Source: Leptospirales bacterium (GTDB taxonomy: Bacteria; Spirochaetota; Leptospiria; Leptospirales; Leptonemataceae). Taken from it: a stretch of DNA of 64,000 nt. Within the stretch, counting starts at the first letter, position 1. Each line of letters starts with the position of its first letter. The stretch covers positions 1-64,000 of the forward strand of contig JAIBBM010000019.1 in the NCBI GenBank assembly GCA_019694685.1. The letters run 5' to 3'. This document shows, piece after piece, positions 1 to 10,823 of the stretch. The notes beneath the pieces are model-generated. The model had not been told where the DNA came from and made no database searches. It worked only from the letters and a program-made list of their open reading frames with translations. A program made the translations under genes and the position numbers.

Positions 1-234
1 TACGGGAGGCGGGTCTGCATCCATCCCCAGAGTGCGAAGAAGCGTCATCCCGTCAAAATCGGGCATCTTCAGATCCAGGAGGATCAGATCCACGCGATCG
101 TGACTGGCGGCCTTCATGGCACCGTCCGCGTCCGCGGCAGAAACTACGACTGCCCCCGCTTTCGTCAGAGCATGCGATACCAGGGCGCGCGTGCTTTCGT
201 CGTCGTCAATGACCAGGATTCTCTTCCCTTTCAA
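1..234 (-). CDS. Response regulator receiver domain (partial, runs off the window)
   Basis: The reverse strand encodes the first 78 codons of a CheY-like receiver domain. It opens with a TTG start and reads LKGKRILVIDDDES, followed by a DLILLDLKMPDFDG stretch. The acidic pair after the first beta strand and the Asp in LLDLKMP are the expected metal-binding and phosphoacceptor residues. A GAGG stands about six bases upstream of the TTG, which supports this start. The protein continues beyond base 1, so the output domain and partner kinase are unknown. It is divergent from creD. The receiver identity is seen directly; any specific pathway would be a guess. Confidence 0.85.
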   Translation of the reverse strand, partial: MKGKRILVIDDDESTRALVSHALTKAGAVVVSAADADGAMKAASHDRVDLILLDLKMPDFDGMTLLRTLGMDADPPPV

Positions 235-386
235 AACGGCCTCACCCGGTAAGTATCGGACTGGTCCGCCCTGTCAAGTGAGGCCACAGCAGTCTCAAAA
301 AATCTTCCGGCTCACACAATCCACACACTTCGCTCATACTGCGTCCACTCGAGCGTGCGATTCTGTCTGTATCAAAGGAGATAGAT

Positions 387-1589
387 ATGATTCGACTTAC
401 AATCAAAATGGCGCTGATCGGGGCTCTGTCCACGATGTTGCTCATTCCCACAGCATACATTTGTTCTCTTACAAAAGAGAGAAAGGACAGAAGAGACGAA
501 GTGGCCAGGAGCACTGGAAACCTCTGGGGCAGCCATCATGAAATCGGGACCATTCTGGAGGCCGGAAAAGAGAGCATCCTCCCTCAAAGCGTGGATGTGA
601 CAGGAACCGTTCTGGCAGAAACCAGAAATCGAGGCATCTACTCGCTGCCGTTCTATAGCGCGGACCTCACGATGCAGGTGCAATTCTTTCTGGAACGCGA
701 AAGCCAGGCGTCGGTGATTCGACTCTACGGGGTAAAAGCGAGTGAAGCAGATTTCCTTACATCTAAGTTAGACGATCTTGAGATTCGCTTTAAAGGAGAT
801 GATGAACCGAGGCAGGTGGCGGCCCACGCAGGAACCCTTTCGCGCGGCACTCACAAACTTACGATTCATTTCAAAATGAACGGAACCCAGAGACTGCACT
901 TTGTTCCAGCAGCAAATACTCTGACGGTAGATCTCAAATCAAACTGGCCGCATCCTAATTTTTCAGGATCGATCCTGCCTGCAGAAAGAACGATCGATGC
1001 AAATGGCTTCCATGCAAAGTGGATCGTCAAGCCGCAGAATGCAAGCGCCTTCCTGGCAGAGCTCAAGAACAACGAATACAGAGAAACGCTGACGGAAGGA
1101 GAAGAAGCAACGAGCTTCGGAGTGGACTTCTTTGTGCCAGTAGATATTTACGCGCAAATTGAACGAGCGTCCAAATACGCGATGCTTTTTATATCGCTCA
1201 CATTTCTCACGTTTTTCGTTTTCGAAGCGGTGGCGGGGCTTCAAATTCATCCTGTGCAGTACCTTTTCGTAGGCCTGGCTTTGAGTCTGTTCTTCCTGCT
1301 TCTACTGTCTCTGGCAGAACACATTGGATTTGCGCGAGCCTATGGGCTGGCGTCTGTTGCAGATCTTGGCCTCATTACGGCCTATAGCTTGAAGATTTTG
1401 AAATCCAGAACCAGAGCTGGCATTTTGCTCGGCGTTCTGGCAGGACTTTATTCCTTCCTGTATGTGGTGTTGCAGCTAGAAATGTATTCTCTGCTTGCAG
1501 GATCCATTGGCCTGTTCTTAATCCTGGCAATTGTGATGTATGCAACCCGCAACATAGACTGGTACGCAAAGGAACCAGCGAAAGCGTAA
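387..1589 (+). CDS. creD: CreD-family inner membrane protein
   Basis: A 400-residue protein with one N-terminal membrane segment (about residues 8-27), a long soluble beta-rich middle (about 40-255) and five or so closely packed C-terminal membrane helices. The C-terminal half carries the CreD pattern: a LSLAEHIGF-like segment, the SLKILKSRTRAGILLG turn, and an ending with ATRNIDWY. CreD proteins are inner-membrane proteins linked in enterobacteria to the CreBC response and beta-lactam/colicin tolerance; the biochemical role is unknown. It is slightly shorter than the usual ~450 residues, mainly in the periplasmic domain. An AAGGAG lies 7 bases before the ATG, and a strong terminator follows, so it is probably a single-gene unit. 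No creB or creC is visible beside it, only the divergent receiver gene. Confidence 0.82.
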   Translation: MIRLTIKMALIGALSTMLLIPTAYICSLTKERKDRRDEVARSTGNLWGSHHEIGTILEAGKESILPQSVDVTGTVLAETRNRGIYSLPFYSADLTMQVQFFLERESQASVIRLYGVKASEADFLTSKLDDLEIRFKGDDEPRQVAAHAGTLSRGTHKLTIHFKMNGTQRLHFVPAANTLTVDLKSNWPHPNFSGSILPAERTIDANGFHAKWIVKPQNASAFLAELKNNEYRETLTEGEEATSFGVDFFVPVDIYAQIERASKYAMLFISLTFLTFFVFEAVAGLQIHPVQYLFVGLALSLFFLLLLSLAEHIGFARAYGLASVADLGLITAYSLKILKSRTRAGILLGVLAGLYSFLYVVLQLEMYSLLAGSIGLFLILAIVMYATRNIDWYAKEPAKA

Positions 1590-1615
1590 GACATTCTTCC
1601 ATTGAACCAACCATT

Positions 1616-1642
1616 GCCGCCCTTCGCGGGGCGGCTTTTTTT
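1616..1642 (+). terminator. Intrinsic terminator of creD
   Basis: A 7-bp perfect stem (GCCGCCC / GGGCGGC) around a 6-base TTCGCG loop is followed directly by seven T residues. It sits 26 bases after the creD stop codon. Confidence 0.93.
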
Positions 1643-1670
1643 ATGCCCGCGTGACCTCCCCCTCGATTAC

Positions 1671-1676
1671 TTGACC
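1671..1676 (+). promoter_or_regulatory. Possible -35 element of ilvD (TTGACC)
   Basis: TTGACC begins exactly 34 bases before the ATG at 1705. The 9-mer TTGACCCCG recurs at the same distance before the UbiA gene at 10824. No convincing TATAAT-like -10 is seen. If it is a promoter, the transcript would start at or near the start codon, which fits the lack of a ribosome-binding site. Confidence 0.35.
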
Positions 1677-1704
1677 CCGAAGCCGTCCGGGCTCTGTGGA
1701 ACCT

Positions 1705-3381
1705 ATGAACTTAAACTGGAATTCAAAGCAAATCACACAAGGAGATCGCCGAGCGCCCAACCGTGCGATGATGCGTGCTGTAGGTTTTGAGGACAGCGAC
1801 TTTGACAAACCAGTCGTAGGTGTGGCAAGCGGTCATTCCACAATCACTCCCTGCAACGCAGGCATACGACCTCTGGAAGAAGCTGCATGCAAAGGGATTT
1901 CATCCGCTGGCGGGATGCCCCAGACGTTTGGCACCATAACGATTTCAGATGGAATTAGCATGGGCACCCAGGGAATGAAGCTTTCGCTCGTGAGTCGCGA
2001 CGTCATCGCAGACAGCATTGAAACAGTATGTCGCGGGCAACTCATGGATGGTGTGCTGGCCATTGGCGGCTGCGACAAGAACCTGCCTGGTGCGATGATG
2101 GCGATCGCGCGTCTGGACATTCCAGGAATCTTTGTATATGGCGGAACCATTCTTCCAGGAAAATACCAGGGGCGCGATCTTAACATCGTTTCTGTATTCG
2201 AGGCGGTTGGTTCTTTTCAGGCAGGCACGATTTCGCGCGAAGAGCTAAATGAAATTGAAAAGCACGCCTGTCCTTCTTCTGGAAGCTGTGGTGGAATGTA
2301 CACTGCAAATACAATGTCCAGTGCCATTGAAGCGCTCGGGATGAGCCTGCCGAACTCATCGCAGATGTCAGCACCGTCCCCTGAAAAGAAATCATCTGCG
2401 GAAGAAAGCGGAGAGGCACTCGTTCGCATGATTCGAACCAACCTGCGCCCGTCTCAGATCATGACGCGAAAAGCATTCGAAAACGCAATTGCAGTAGTCA
2501 TGGCCACAGGTGGCTCCACAAACGCAGTGCTTCATCTGATCGCCATTGCGCATGATATGGGAATAACCCTGACGTTAGACGACTTTGAAGCGATTTCTAA
2601 AAAAGTCCCTCACCTGGCAGACATGAGGCCATCCGGCAAATACCTCGCAGTTGATTTTCATAGAGCGGGTGGAGTTCCTCTCATCATGAAGTTGCTTCTC
2701 AAGGCGGGAATCCTTCACGGTGAATGCATGACTGTGACCGGGCGAACTGTTTCAGAAAACCTGGCGGAAGTTCCAGATGCTCCTCCCGCGGGCCAGGACG
2801 TGATTCGACCTTTTTCTTCTCCTGTGTATAAGAGAGGTCACCTGGTCATCCTTCGTGGCAATCTGGCTCCTGGAGGAGCAGTTGCAAAAACATCTGGAGT
2901 CAAAAGCCCCGCGATCACAGGAGAAGCGCGCGTGTTTGATTCAGAGGAAGAGTGCATGGACGCTATCATGAGCGATCAAATCAAACCGGGAGACATCCTG
3001 GTCATTCGATACGAAGGTCCAAAGGGTGGCCCTGGAATGCGCGAAATGCTTTCGCCTACTTCTGCTCTCATTGGCAAGGGTCTCGGCGATTCAGTTGGCC
3101 TCATCACAGACGGAAGATTCTCAGGCGGCACCTATGGAATGGTAGTCGGGCATGTTTCTCCGGAAGCGGCGGTGGGTGGACCCATCGCACTCGTGCGCGA
3201 AGGCGACGTGATCACGATCGATGCATACGAAAATCTGCTTCAATTGCACATGACAGAGGCGGAAATGGAAGCACGCAGAAAAGAATGGGTAAAACCAGAA
3301 TCGCCGGTAAAAAATGGAGTGCTCTACAAGTATGCTAAGCTCGTGGGAAGCGCTGAATTCGGGGCGGTTACGGATGCATGA
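1705..3381 (+). CDS. ilvD: Dihydroxy-acid dehydratase
   Basis: IlvD removes water from 2,3-dihydroxy-isovalerate and 2,3-dihydroxy-3-methylvalerate, the third common step of valine and isoleucine synthesis, in the cytoplasm. The protein (558 residues) shows the family start [12 protein letters not shown] and the iron-sulfur cysteines in [16 protein letters not shown] and [11 protein letters not shown]. Near the C-terminus it has the [11 protein letters not shown] active-site loop. Three cysteines in these positions fit either the [2Fe-2S] or the [4Fe-4S] class, so I do not choose. A GTG at 1696 would add three residues; the ATG is preferred because neither has a good ribosome-binding site and a TTGACC lies 34 bases before the ATG. 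It heads a same-strand run with ecm and meaB. Confidence 0.95.
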   Translation: MNLNWNSKQITQGDRRAPNRAMMRAVGFEDSDFDKPVVGVASGHSTITPCNAGIRPLEEAACKGISSAGGMPQTFGTITISDGISMGTQGMKLSLVSRDVIADSIETVCRGQLMDGVLAIGGCDKNLPGAMMAIARLDIPGIFVYGGTILPGKYQGRDLNIVSVFEAVGSFQAGTISREELNEIEKHACPSSGSCGGMYTANTMSSAIEALGMSLPNSSQMSAPSPEKKSSAEESGEALVRMIRTNLRPSQIMTRKAFENAIAVVMATGGSTNAVLHLIAIAHDMGITLTLDDFEAISKKVPHLADMRPSGKYLAVDFHRAGGVPLIMKLLLKAGILHGECMTVTGRTVSENLAEVPDAPPAGQDVIRPFSSPVYKRGHLVILRGNLAPGGAVAKTSGVKSPAITGEARVFDSEEECMDAIMSDQIKPGDILVIRYEGPKGGPGMREMLSPTSALIGKGLGDSVGLITDGRFSGGTYGMVVGHVSPEAAVGGPIALVREGDVITIDAYENLLQLHMTEAEMEARRKEWVKPESPVKNGVLYKYAKLVGSAEFGAVTDA

Positions 3382-3432
3382 TTTTTGAGTGCACGGGAGC
3401 CCTGGGTCCCGGAAAAATGACTCAGGCGCCAT

Positions 3433-5438
<2,006 letters not shown>

Positions 5439-5442
<4 letters not shown>

Positions 5443-6347
5443 AGAAGTATGCTCTTGCACGGCTGATCTCTGATTTTGAAAATACGCTGCCCGAAGCGGC
5501 ACTGCGCCGGCACGATCATATCGAAAGGCTGAAATCGCTTCCAGAAGCGCGCAAAGGTGTATTCGCAGGTTTCACTGGCACTCCAGGCGCCGGAAAGTCC
5601 ACTCTCATCGGTGCGCTTTGCCTCAGACTCATAGAGATGGATCCGCACATCAGAGTGGCTGTCGTGGCTGTAGATCCTTCGAGTGAAGTTTCAGGCGGAG
5701 CGCTTCTGGGAGATAGAACTCGTGTTCGATTTCCTGTAGATGAGGACAGACTTTTCTTTCGCAGCCAGGCCTCTGACAGACAACTCGGTGGAATGAGCCC
5801 GGGCACGTTTCAGGTATGCAGGCTTCTTTATCATCTGTTTGATCTTGTAATCATTGAGACCGTAGGAATTGGTCAAAACGAAATAGAGGTGCAGAGACTC
5901 GCAGATCGAGTCTATCTCGTCTTACAACCGTTAGCTGGAGATCAAATTCAGTTTTTGAAGGCTGGAATCATGGAGATTCCGGATGTTTTTCTCTTAAACA
6001 AAAGCGATGAAGTGGAAGCGGCCAGAAAGACCTATCACGCCCTCAAAGCAAGCATTCAGTTCACGAGGCCCGGGGATGGAGACATTCAGATTCTACAGAC
6101 GAGTGCCGTTATGGGGACGGGCATTGACGAAGTGTGCGCGGATCTGATGGAACTGGTGCGAAAGCCCCGGGACGGTGAATCTTTGATGCGCGAAAAAGAA
6201 GAAAGATACTTTTCCCAGTGGGTCCGCGAAGAATACGGAAGAAGTGGAATCAAAAAACTCCTGGACCTCGGAGGTGCAGCCTTCTGGATCAAAGAATGTG
6301 GAAGCTATGACGCAGCCACTCGCAGACTGATTGACAAGTTCAACTGA
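5439..6347 (+). CDS. meaB: MeaB/ArgK-type GTPase chaperone, probable ATA start
   Basis: G3E GTPase of about 302 residues that loads and protects B12-dependent acyl-CoA mutases. The P-loop GTPGAGKST lies at about 47-55, the AVDPSSEVSGGALLGDRTR switch region follows, and LLNKSDE is the NKxD base-recognition motif. The first ATG in frame is at 5637, but that would cut off the P-loop and the first 66 residues, so it cannot be the real start. The reading frame is open upstream to the end of ecm with no ATG, GTG or TTG. An ATA at 5439, eight bases after a good GAGGAG and overlapping the ecm TAG stop as ATAG, is the best candidate. Translational coupling with ecm, its likely client, is implied. Confidence 0.88.
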
Positions 6348-6353
6348 AGCAAG

Positions 6354-7142
6354 ATGCAAATCGATTTCTTCGAAGAATTTCCGTCTGAAGAAACGCTGTC
6401 TAAGGCAAAGCTCATGAATGGTGAGTTTCTAGTTTACATCGCAAGCTCTACCATTTCTGATTTTCATCGCCACCGCGACATGCTCTCTAGAATTTCTTCG
6501 AATGCGAAGGCTGCCTACTGGCCCTTGCTCCGTCGATCTTACTGGGTTTCTCCTTTCTCTTTTCCAGAAGAACTGGAAGGCCTGTACCGCGATCTGGAAA
6601 ACAGCTCGCCCATGGACGTACTGATCGATCTGGAATTACCTCTTCTTCGGCCCGCCCTCTTTCTCAAAAACGTGCCTCATTTCCTGGAAAACAAAAAACT
6701 CATCCGGAAGATCCTCGGACTGGGGCATCGCTTCCTGGCTGCAGTTTACCCCGCCACTGGAATTCTATCAGAATCCATCCTGCGCGCACTCGGCATCTGG
6801 CATCCTCAGACAGAAAGCTGTGTGATGTATTACACCAGCATGATCCAAAAGCCGGCCATCATCCGCTGGATGCAATCTGCGATCCGAAGGCGCGCCCTAT
6901 TGGGACATAGAACCGTTGGGCTGGGATGCCTGGCCCCTGGTATATTTGGGACGGAACCAGTGATAACAACTGAGGGTCTAAAGCGAGATATGGATTTCCT
7001 CACAGAAGCAGGGGTAAAACGAGCAATTTTATTCCGCCTCGGTGGACTCGATTCAGAATTTGCAAGTATCCTTTGCGGAAATAAAAAAATAGCACTGCCG
7101 GGCAGTGAAGAAAAACAAGGCATATGCGCCGATTGGGACTGA
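6354..7142 (+). CDS. Conserved-looking protein of unknown function
   Basis: A 262-residue protein that I do not recognise. It has no signal peptide or clear membrane helix. The last third (GHRTVGLGCLAPGIFG, then ITTEGLKRDMDFLTEAGVKRAILF) resembles the last beta-alpha unit of a TIM barrel, but no catalytic motif stands out. It begins 6 bases after meaB and its last 19 bases overlap the start of the TolC gene, so it is very likely translated in the same operon. That position suggests a link to either acyl-CoA mutase metabolism or efflux, with nothing in the sequence to decide. Confidence 0.7.
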   Translation: MQIDFFEEFPSEETLSKAKLMNGEFLVYIASSTISDFHRHRDMLSRISSNAKAAYWPLLRRSYWVSPFSFPEELEGLYRDLENSSPMDVLIDLELPLLRPALFLKNVPHFLENKKLIRKILGLGHRFLAAVYPATGILSESILRALGIWHPQTESCVMYYTSMIQKPAIIRWMQSAIRRRALLGHRTVGLGCLAPGIFGTEPVITTEGLKRDMDFLTEAGVKRAILFRLGGLDSEFASILCGNKKIALPGSEEKQGICADWD

Positions 7143-8782
7143 TTCTATTCGTGTTCGGCATATCTGCCTTGATGGCCCAGGACCCGGCGGGTCCAGCCCA
7201 GGATGAAATGAAGACGAGCGAAACTGCTCGACCGGCCGCCTCCGATTCAAAGCAGGCAACCACCACTCCCGTTTCGCAGAACAACGCGCAGGCGACGTAC
7301 AGCAAAGTCCCCACTGGACCGGACGGAAAACCTCTGCCTCTTTCCATGGAACAGATTGTGAAGATGGTCCTCGAAAACAATAATCTGGTTCGCATCCAGC
7401 AGCTTGAAATTCTTAAATCTGATACGGACATCATGAAAGATGAGTCCAAGTATGCGCCCAAAATTGGCGCGTCCTACGAAGGCTATGAGAAACTCGATAA
7501 GTCTTCTGCATCCACCATCTTCAGTGGAGACAAAGTAAACCAGGACAAGTACACCGCGTACATGAACAAGCTGTTCTCGAGCGGTACTTACTTCCAGGTG
7601 GAAGCATCCGACACTCGCTTTGATTCCAATGCGGGAGAATCTTTCGCACTGCAGGGAACCACTTTTGCGAAGCTCGCTCAACCTCCTCTGCATACTGGAG
7701 CTCTGACTCTCACTCTGCGCCAGGAACTTCTGAAGAATGCATTTGGATACAGCCAGCGCAGACTCAATGACATCTATAGAAACAAATCTGTAATCCAGCG
7801 CGAAGAACTGACTCAACAGCTCGCTCAGCTCGTGGTCAAAACCATGGTGGACTACTGGTCTCTTGCCATTGCAGAAGAAAATGTTCGCACGTTCGACCTG
7901 CTATTGAGCAACACGAGAAACATTCGCGATATCACAATCGGCAAAGCGAATCTTGGCCTGGCAGAAGGATTCGAGATCAACCAGTGGAGCGCCCTGACCG
8001 CACAGGCTGAAAGCCAGCAAGCAGGCGCGATTCTAGAAAGAAACAGCCGCAGAAGAGAACTACTTCGCACACTGAACCTGGATCCAACTCTGGAACTGAG
8101 CGGTGCAGCCACTCTGGAAGACAAGATCCCAACGGATCTGGATGAAGCGCGCGACATTGCCTACGCAAAAGAGCATCGCCCTGACATTCGCAACGTTCGT
8201 CTTCAAATGGAAAACGCAACTCTGGCAAGCGAGATTGCAGACAATTCCATGCTGCCCTCCATGTATGTTGGCGGGAAATATTCCAGCCGCGACCAGGGCA
8301 GACACACGATCACTGCATTCAATGAAGTCCCTCACGCCACTTACCCAGAAAGTGGAATCGAATTTAGAGTGGAAATGCCTCTCTGGGACGATGGTGCGCG
8401 CGTGGATGCACGCAATGCGCGGATCAGCCTGAAGCAAATGGCCATCCAGCAAAAGCAGCTCGATCGTCAGGTGGAAGACGAAATCAGAGACAACCTGGAT
8501 CGCATCAAGACATCCTTTGATGCCATGAAGAAAGCAGAATCAGGCGTAGAGCAGATGACGTATTTCTACACTGGCCTGCTTGTGCGATATCGCCAGGGAA
8601 GATTCACAGCTGTTGCGGTAAAAAACGCACTCGACTCTCTGGTTCAGGCAAAGTTCGCACTCACTCAGGCACGCATCAATTTCAACATCTCACTTGTGAG
8701 ATACGAACTGACGCGCAACACAGTGTGGAAGAAATACAACGTAGATATCGGGGAAGTCATCGATCGTCTGAAGAAAGACTGA
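7124..8782 (+). CDS. TolC-family outer membrane channel protein
   Basis: A 552-residue exported protein with a signal peptide ending near ALMAQ (residues 1-19). The body has two long, partly repeated alpha-helical stretches rich in Gln, Ala, Leu and Arg (about 70-300 and 330-545), as in the coiled helical barrel of TolC/OprM proteins. Typical landmarks are LRQELLKNAFGYSQRRL, the asparagine-rich hairpin around NTRNIRD, and DNLDRIKTSFDAMKKAE near the C-terminus. Such proteins form trimeric exit ducts for efflux or type I secretion. No membrane fusion protein or inner-membrane pump is adjacent, so the substrate is unknown. The gene overlaps the preceding unknown gene by 19 bases and converges tail to tail with the glycosyltransferase gene, overlapping it by 26 bases. 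Confidence 0.88.
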   Translation: MRRLGLILFVFGISALMAQDPAGPAQDEMKTSETARPAASDSKQATTTPVSQNNAQATYSKVPTGPDGKPLPLSMEQIVKMVLENNNLVRIQQLEILKSDTDIMKDESKYAPKIGASYEGYEKLDKSSASTIFSGDKVNQDKYTAYMNKLFSSGTYFQVEASDTRFDSNAGESFALQGTTFAKLAQPPLHTGALTLTLRQELLKNAFGYSQRRLNDIYRNKSVIQREELTQQLAQLVVKTMVDYWSLAIAEENVRTFDLLLSNTRNIRDITIGKANLGLAEGFEINQWSALTAQAESQQAGAILERNSRRRELLRTLNLDPTLELSGAATLEDKIPTDLDEARDIAYAKEHRPDIRNVRLQMENATLASEIADNSMLPSMYVGGKYSSRDQGRHTITAFNEVPHATYPESGIEFRVEMPLWDDGARVDARNARISLKQMAIQQKQLDRQVEDEIRDNLDRIKTSFDAMKKAESGVEQMTYFYTGLLVRYRQGRFTAVAVKNALDSLVQAKFALTQARINFNISLVRYELTRNTVWKKYNVDIGEVIDRLKKD

Positions 8783-9671
8783 GAACGGCGCGTCCCTCTC
8801 GAATCGCATTCTGAACGAATGCGCTCTGTCCAAATTTTTCCTGGCCCTTTTCAAGAATGGCCACTTTGTGCGTGAGAGATCGAATGGCCTCCGATCTTTC
8901 GCGCTCTGCAATTGAACCCGGCCCTTCTCCAGCTCGCCCGTGATCTCCTAACAATTTGCACAGTGCTCTGACTCTGTATGCATCGATCGCAGGAGTCTGA
9001 CTGAGTTGTTTCCAGGAGCCGCTCCTTTTTTCCACAAGATCTTCTTCGAGATATCCAATTGCATGAGAACGCAGAAATCGCAGGGAAAAATCAAAATCTT
9101 CGCACAGGGCAAAATCAGGATCAAACATTCCCGCATCCAAAAACGCATCGCGGCGAATCATGAACGCAGACAGAGAAAGAAGACAACTGTGCACAGCATC
9201 TCTCAGGAAACGTCCAGTATGAGGAGTGAGCTTTCTCGGCCTGTGCACAGGCTTGTCGTTTTTCATCCAGCTTTCGCCTGTCTGGCAGGCAAGTAGATGC
9301 GGACGCTTTCGCATGTATGTAGATTGCATCTCGAGCTTGCGAGTCTCCCATAGATCGTCTGAATCAAGAAACGTAAGCCAGGGCATTTCTGTGGCCCTTA
9401 CCGCGGTGTTCCTGGCCGCGGCCGGGCCAACTGCGGGCGTTTCTAAAACGCGCAGACGAACAGAGGCTGCCTCTGCGCTATGTGTAATCTGTTTGACTCC
9501 GTTTTGATCCGCAGCTCTCTCTTCCGCAGTTCCATCGAGCACGAGGATGATTTCTCGTGGCAGAGTGCTTCCTTTCAAGATAGATATCACTGCTTGCGCC
9601 AGGAGCTCTGGTCTGGCTCTCACCGGAACAATGCAGGCTGCGTCGAAAAAATTAGAACTGTAACGATGCAA
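8757..9671 (-). CDS. Family 2 glycosyltransferase
   Basis: A GT-A fold glycosyltransferase of about 304 residues. The nucleotide-sugar binding start ACIVPVRARPE and the metal-binding FLDSDDLWE (DxD-type) are clear, and CEDFDFSLRF matches the ED motif of the catalytic base region. It should transfer a sugar from an activated donor to a lipid or polysaccharide acceptor at the inner face of the inner membrane. The longest frame starts at 9737, but this would overlap the start of the divergent DUF2252 gene; a TTG at 9671, just before the conserved strand, is more likely. The C-terminal ~80 residues are hydrophilic and helical with no recognised domain. Confidence 0.85.
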   Translation of the reverse strand: MHRYSSNFFDAACIVPVRARPELLAQAVISILKGSTLPREIILVLDGTAEERAADQNGVKQITHSAEAASVRLRVLETPAVGPAAARNTAVRATEMPWLTFLDSDDLWETRKLEMQSTYMRKRPHLLACQTGESWMKNDKPVHRPRKLTPHTGRFLRDAVHSCLLSLSAFMIRRDAFLDAGMFDPDFALCEDFDFSLRFLRSHAIGYLEEDLVEKRSGSWKQLSQTPAIDAYRVRALCKLLGDHGRAGEGPGSIAERERSEAIRSLTHKVAILEKGQEKFGQSAFVQNAIREGRAVLSLSSDDR

Positions 9672-9683
9672 TTGTATTTCCGC

Positions 9684-9689
9684 TTGAGC
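9684..9689 (+). promoter_or_regulatory. Possible -35 element of the DUF2252 gene (TTGAGC)
   Basis: TTGAGC starts exactly 34 bases before the ATG at 9718, in a gene with no visible ribosome-binding site. It matches the spacing seen before ilvD, the UbiA gene, the FmdB gene and the DUF4254 gene. Confidence 0.3.
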
Positions 9690-9717
9690 AGGCGGCCCTG
9701 GCAAACCACAACCAGCT

Positions 9718-10788
9718 ATGGATATTTTTGAGGCCACTACCGCCTACGAAAGCTGGCTGCGCACTGTCACAGAAGTGGATTCAGAAGCCCTTCAGGTCAA
9801 ACACAAAGCAATGTGCGATGGAGCATTTCGCTTTTTAAGAGCTGCCTACTACGACTGGATCGCACTCTGGCAATCGATGCCCGCTGAAATCAAAGCCGCG
9901 CCTGTCTGTCCGTCCATCGGAGACATCCACATTGAGAACTTTGGCACATGGAGAGACGCAGAAGGAAGATTGATCTGGGGAATCAATGACTACGACGAAG
10001 CAACAGAACTTCCTTACACCAATGACCTGGTACGCCTGGCAACGAGTGTGCTCCTTGCCATTGAAGATGACAGGCTGGAAATGAAGCCACGCGAATCGTG
10101 CGAAGCGATTCTTTCCGGGTACACGCGAGGGCTCGAAAGAGGCGCGAAGGTATTCGTTCTTGCAGAGGACAATGACTGGCTCAGAGACATTGCACGCAGA
10201 CAGATCAAAGATCCCGGAAAGTTTTTTCGTTCCATGGAAAGCCTTCCGGATGCGGCCCCTCCTGCGCGTGTGATAGAAATTCTAAAAGGCATTCTGCCAG
10301 AACCGTTTAGAGTCAAAAAAAGAATCGCAGGTCTTGGAAGTCTGGGAAGACAACGTTATGCGGCCATCGCGGAAGTAGCCGGATCGAGAATTGTTCGTGA
10401 AGTAAAGGCAAACTGTCCGCCGTCTCAAAATGCATTCGGCAGCGTCGCAGAAAGTCTGCGCGCCCGGATCCTCGAAAATCGTCCCACAAGTCCGGATCCT
10501 TTTTTATTGGACGCAAGCGATTACACGGTCCGAAGACTTGCGCCTGACTGCACAAAGATAGAAATTTCATTGATTGGAAAAACGTCCGATCAGATCCGCC
10601 TCCTTGCGTCCATGGGCCGCGAAATCTCAAACGTGCATTGTATGCGCGTAGAGTCTGGCCTGTCTGCGGCGGACTCGATCTCCAGCCATCTAAAAAGTGC
10701 TCCTGATCGGTGGCTCTACCATGCTGCATGCACCATGGCCGACCGCATCGCCTCGAGACAAAAAACCTGGCGCAGAAAAATGAAGTGA
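9718..10788 (+). CDS. DUF2252 family protein
   Basis: A 356-residue protein with the two hallmarks of DUF2252: GDIHIENFG at residues 68-76 and INDYDEA at 89-95. Their arrangement recalls the catalytic loop and metal-binding loop of aminoglycoside phosphotransferase-like kinases, to which DUF2252 is distantly related. A small-molecule kinase role is therefore possible but unproven. There is no signal peptide or membrane segment. It starts divergently from the GT2 gene and ends 35 bases before the UbiA gene. Nothing nearby identifies a substrate. Confidence 0.85.
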   Translation: MDIFEATTAYESWLRTVTEVDSEALQVKHKAMCDGAFRFLRAAYYDWIALWQSMPAEIKAAPVCPSIGDIHIENFGTWRDAEGRLIWGINDYDEATELPYTNDLVRLATSVLLAIEDDRLEMKPRESCEAILSGYTRGLERGAKVFVLAEDNDWLRDIARRQIKDPGKFFRSMESLPDAAPPARVIEILKGILPEPFRVKKRIAGLGSLGRQRYAAIAEVAGSRIVREVKANCPPSQNAFGSVAESLRARILENRPTSPDPFLLDASDYTVRRLAPDCTKIEISLIGKTSDQIRLLASMGREISNVHCMRVESGLSAADSISSHLKSAPDRWLYHAACTMADRIASRQKTWRRKMK

Positions 10789-10789
10789 G

Positions 10790-10795
10790 TTGACC
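10790..10795 (+). promoter_or_regulatory. Possible -35 element of the UbiA gene (TTGACC)
   Basis: TTGACC, part of the 9-mer TTGACCCCG shared with the ilvD upstream region, begins 34 bases before the ATG at 10824. A weak GACGAT lies 17 bases downstream, which would place transcription initiation at the start codon. Confidence 0.35.
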
Positions 10796-10823
10796 CCGCG
10801 ACGATAGGCTCGGACGATCGCGT

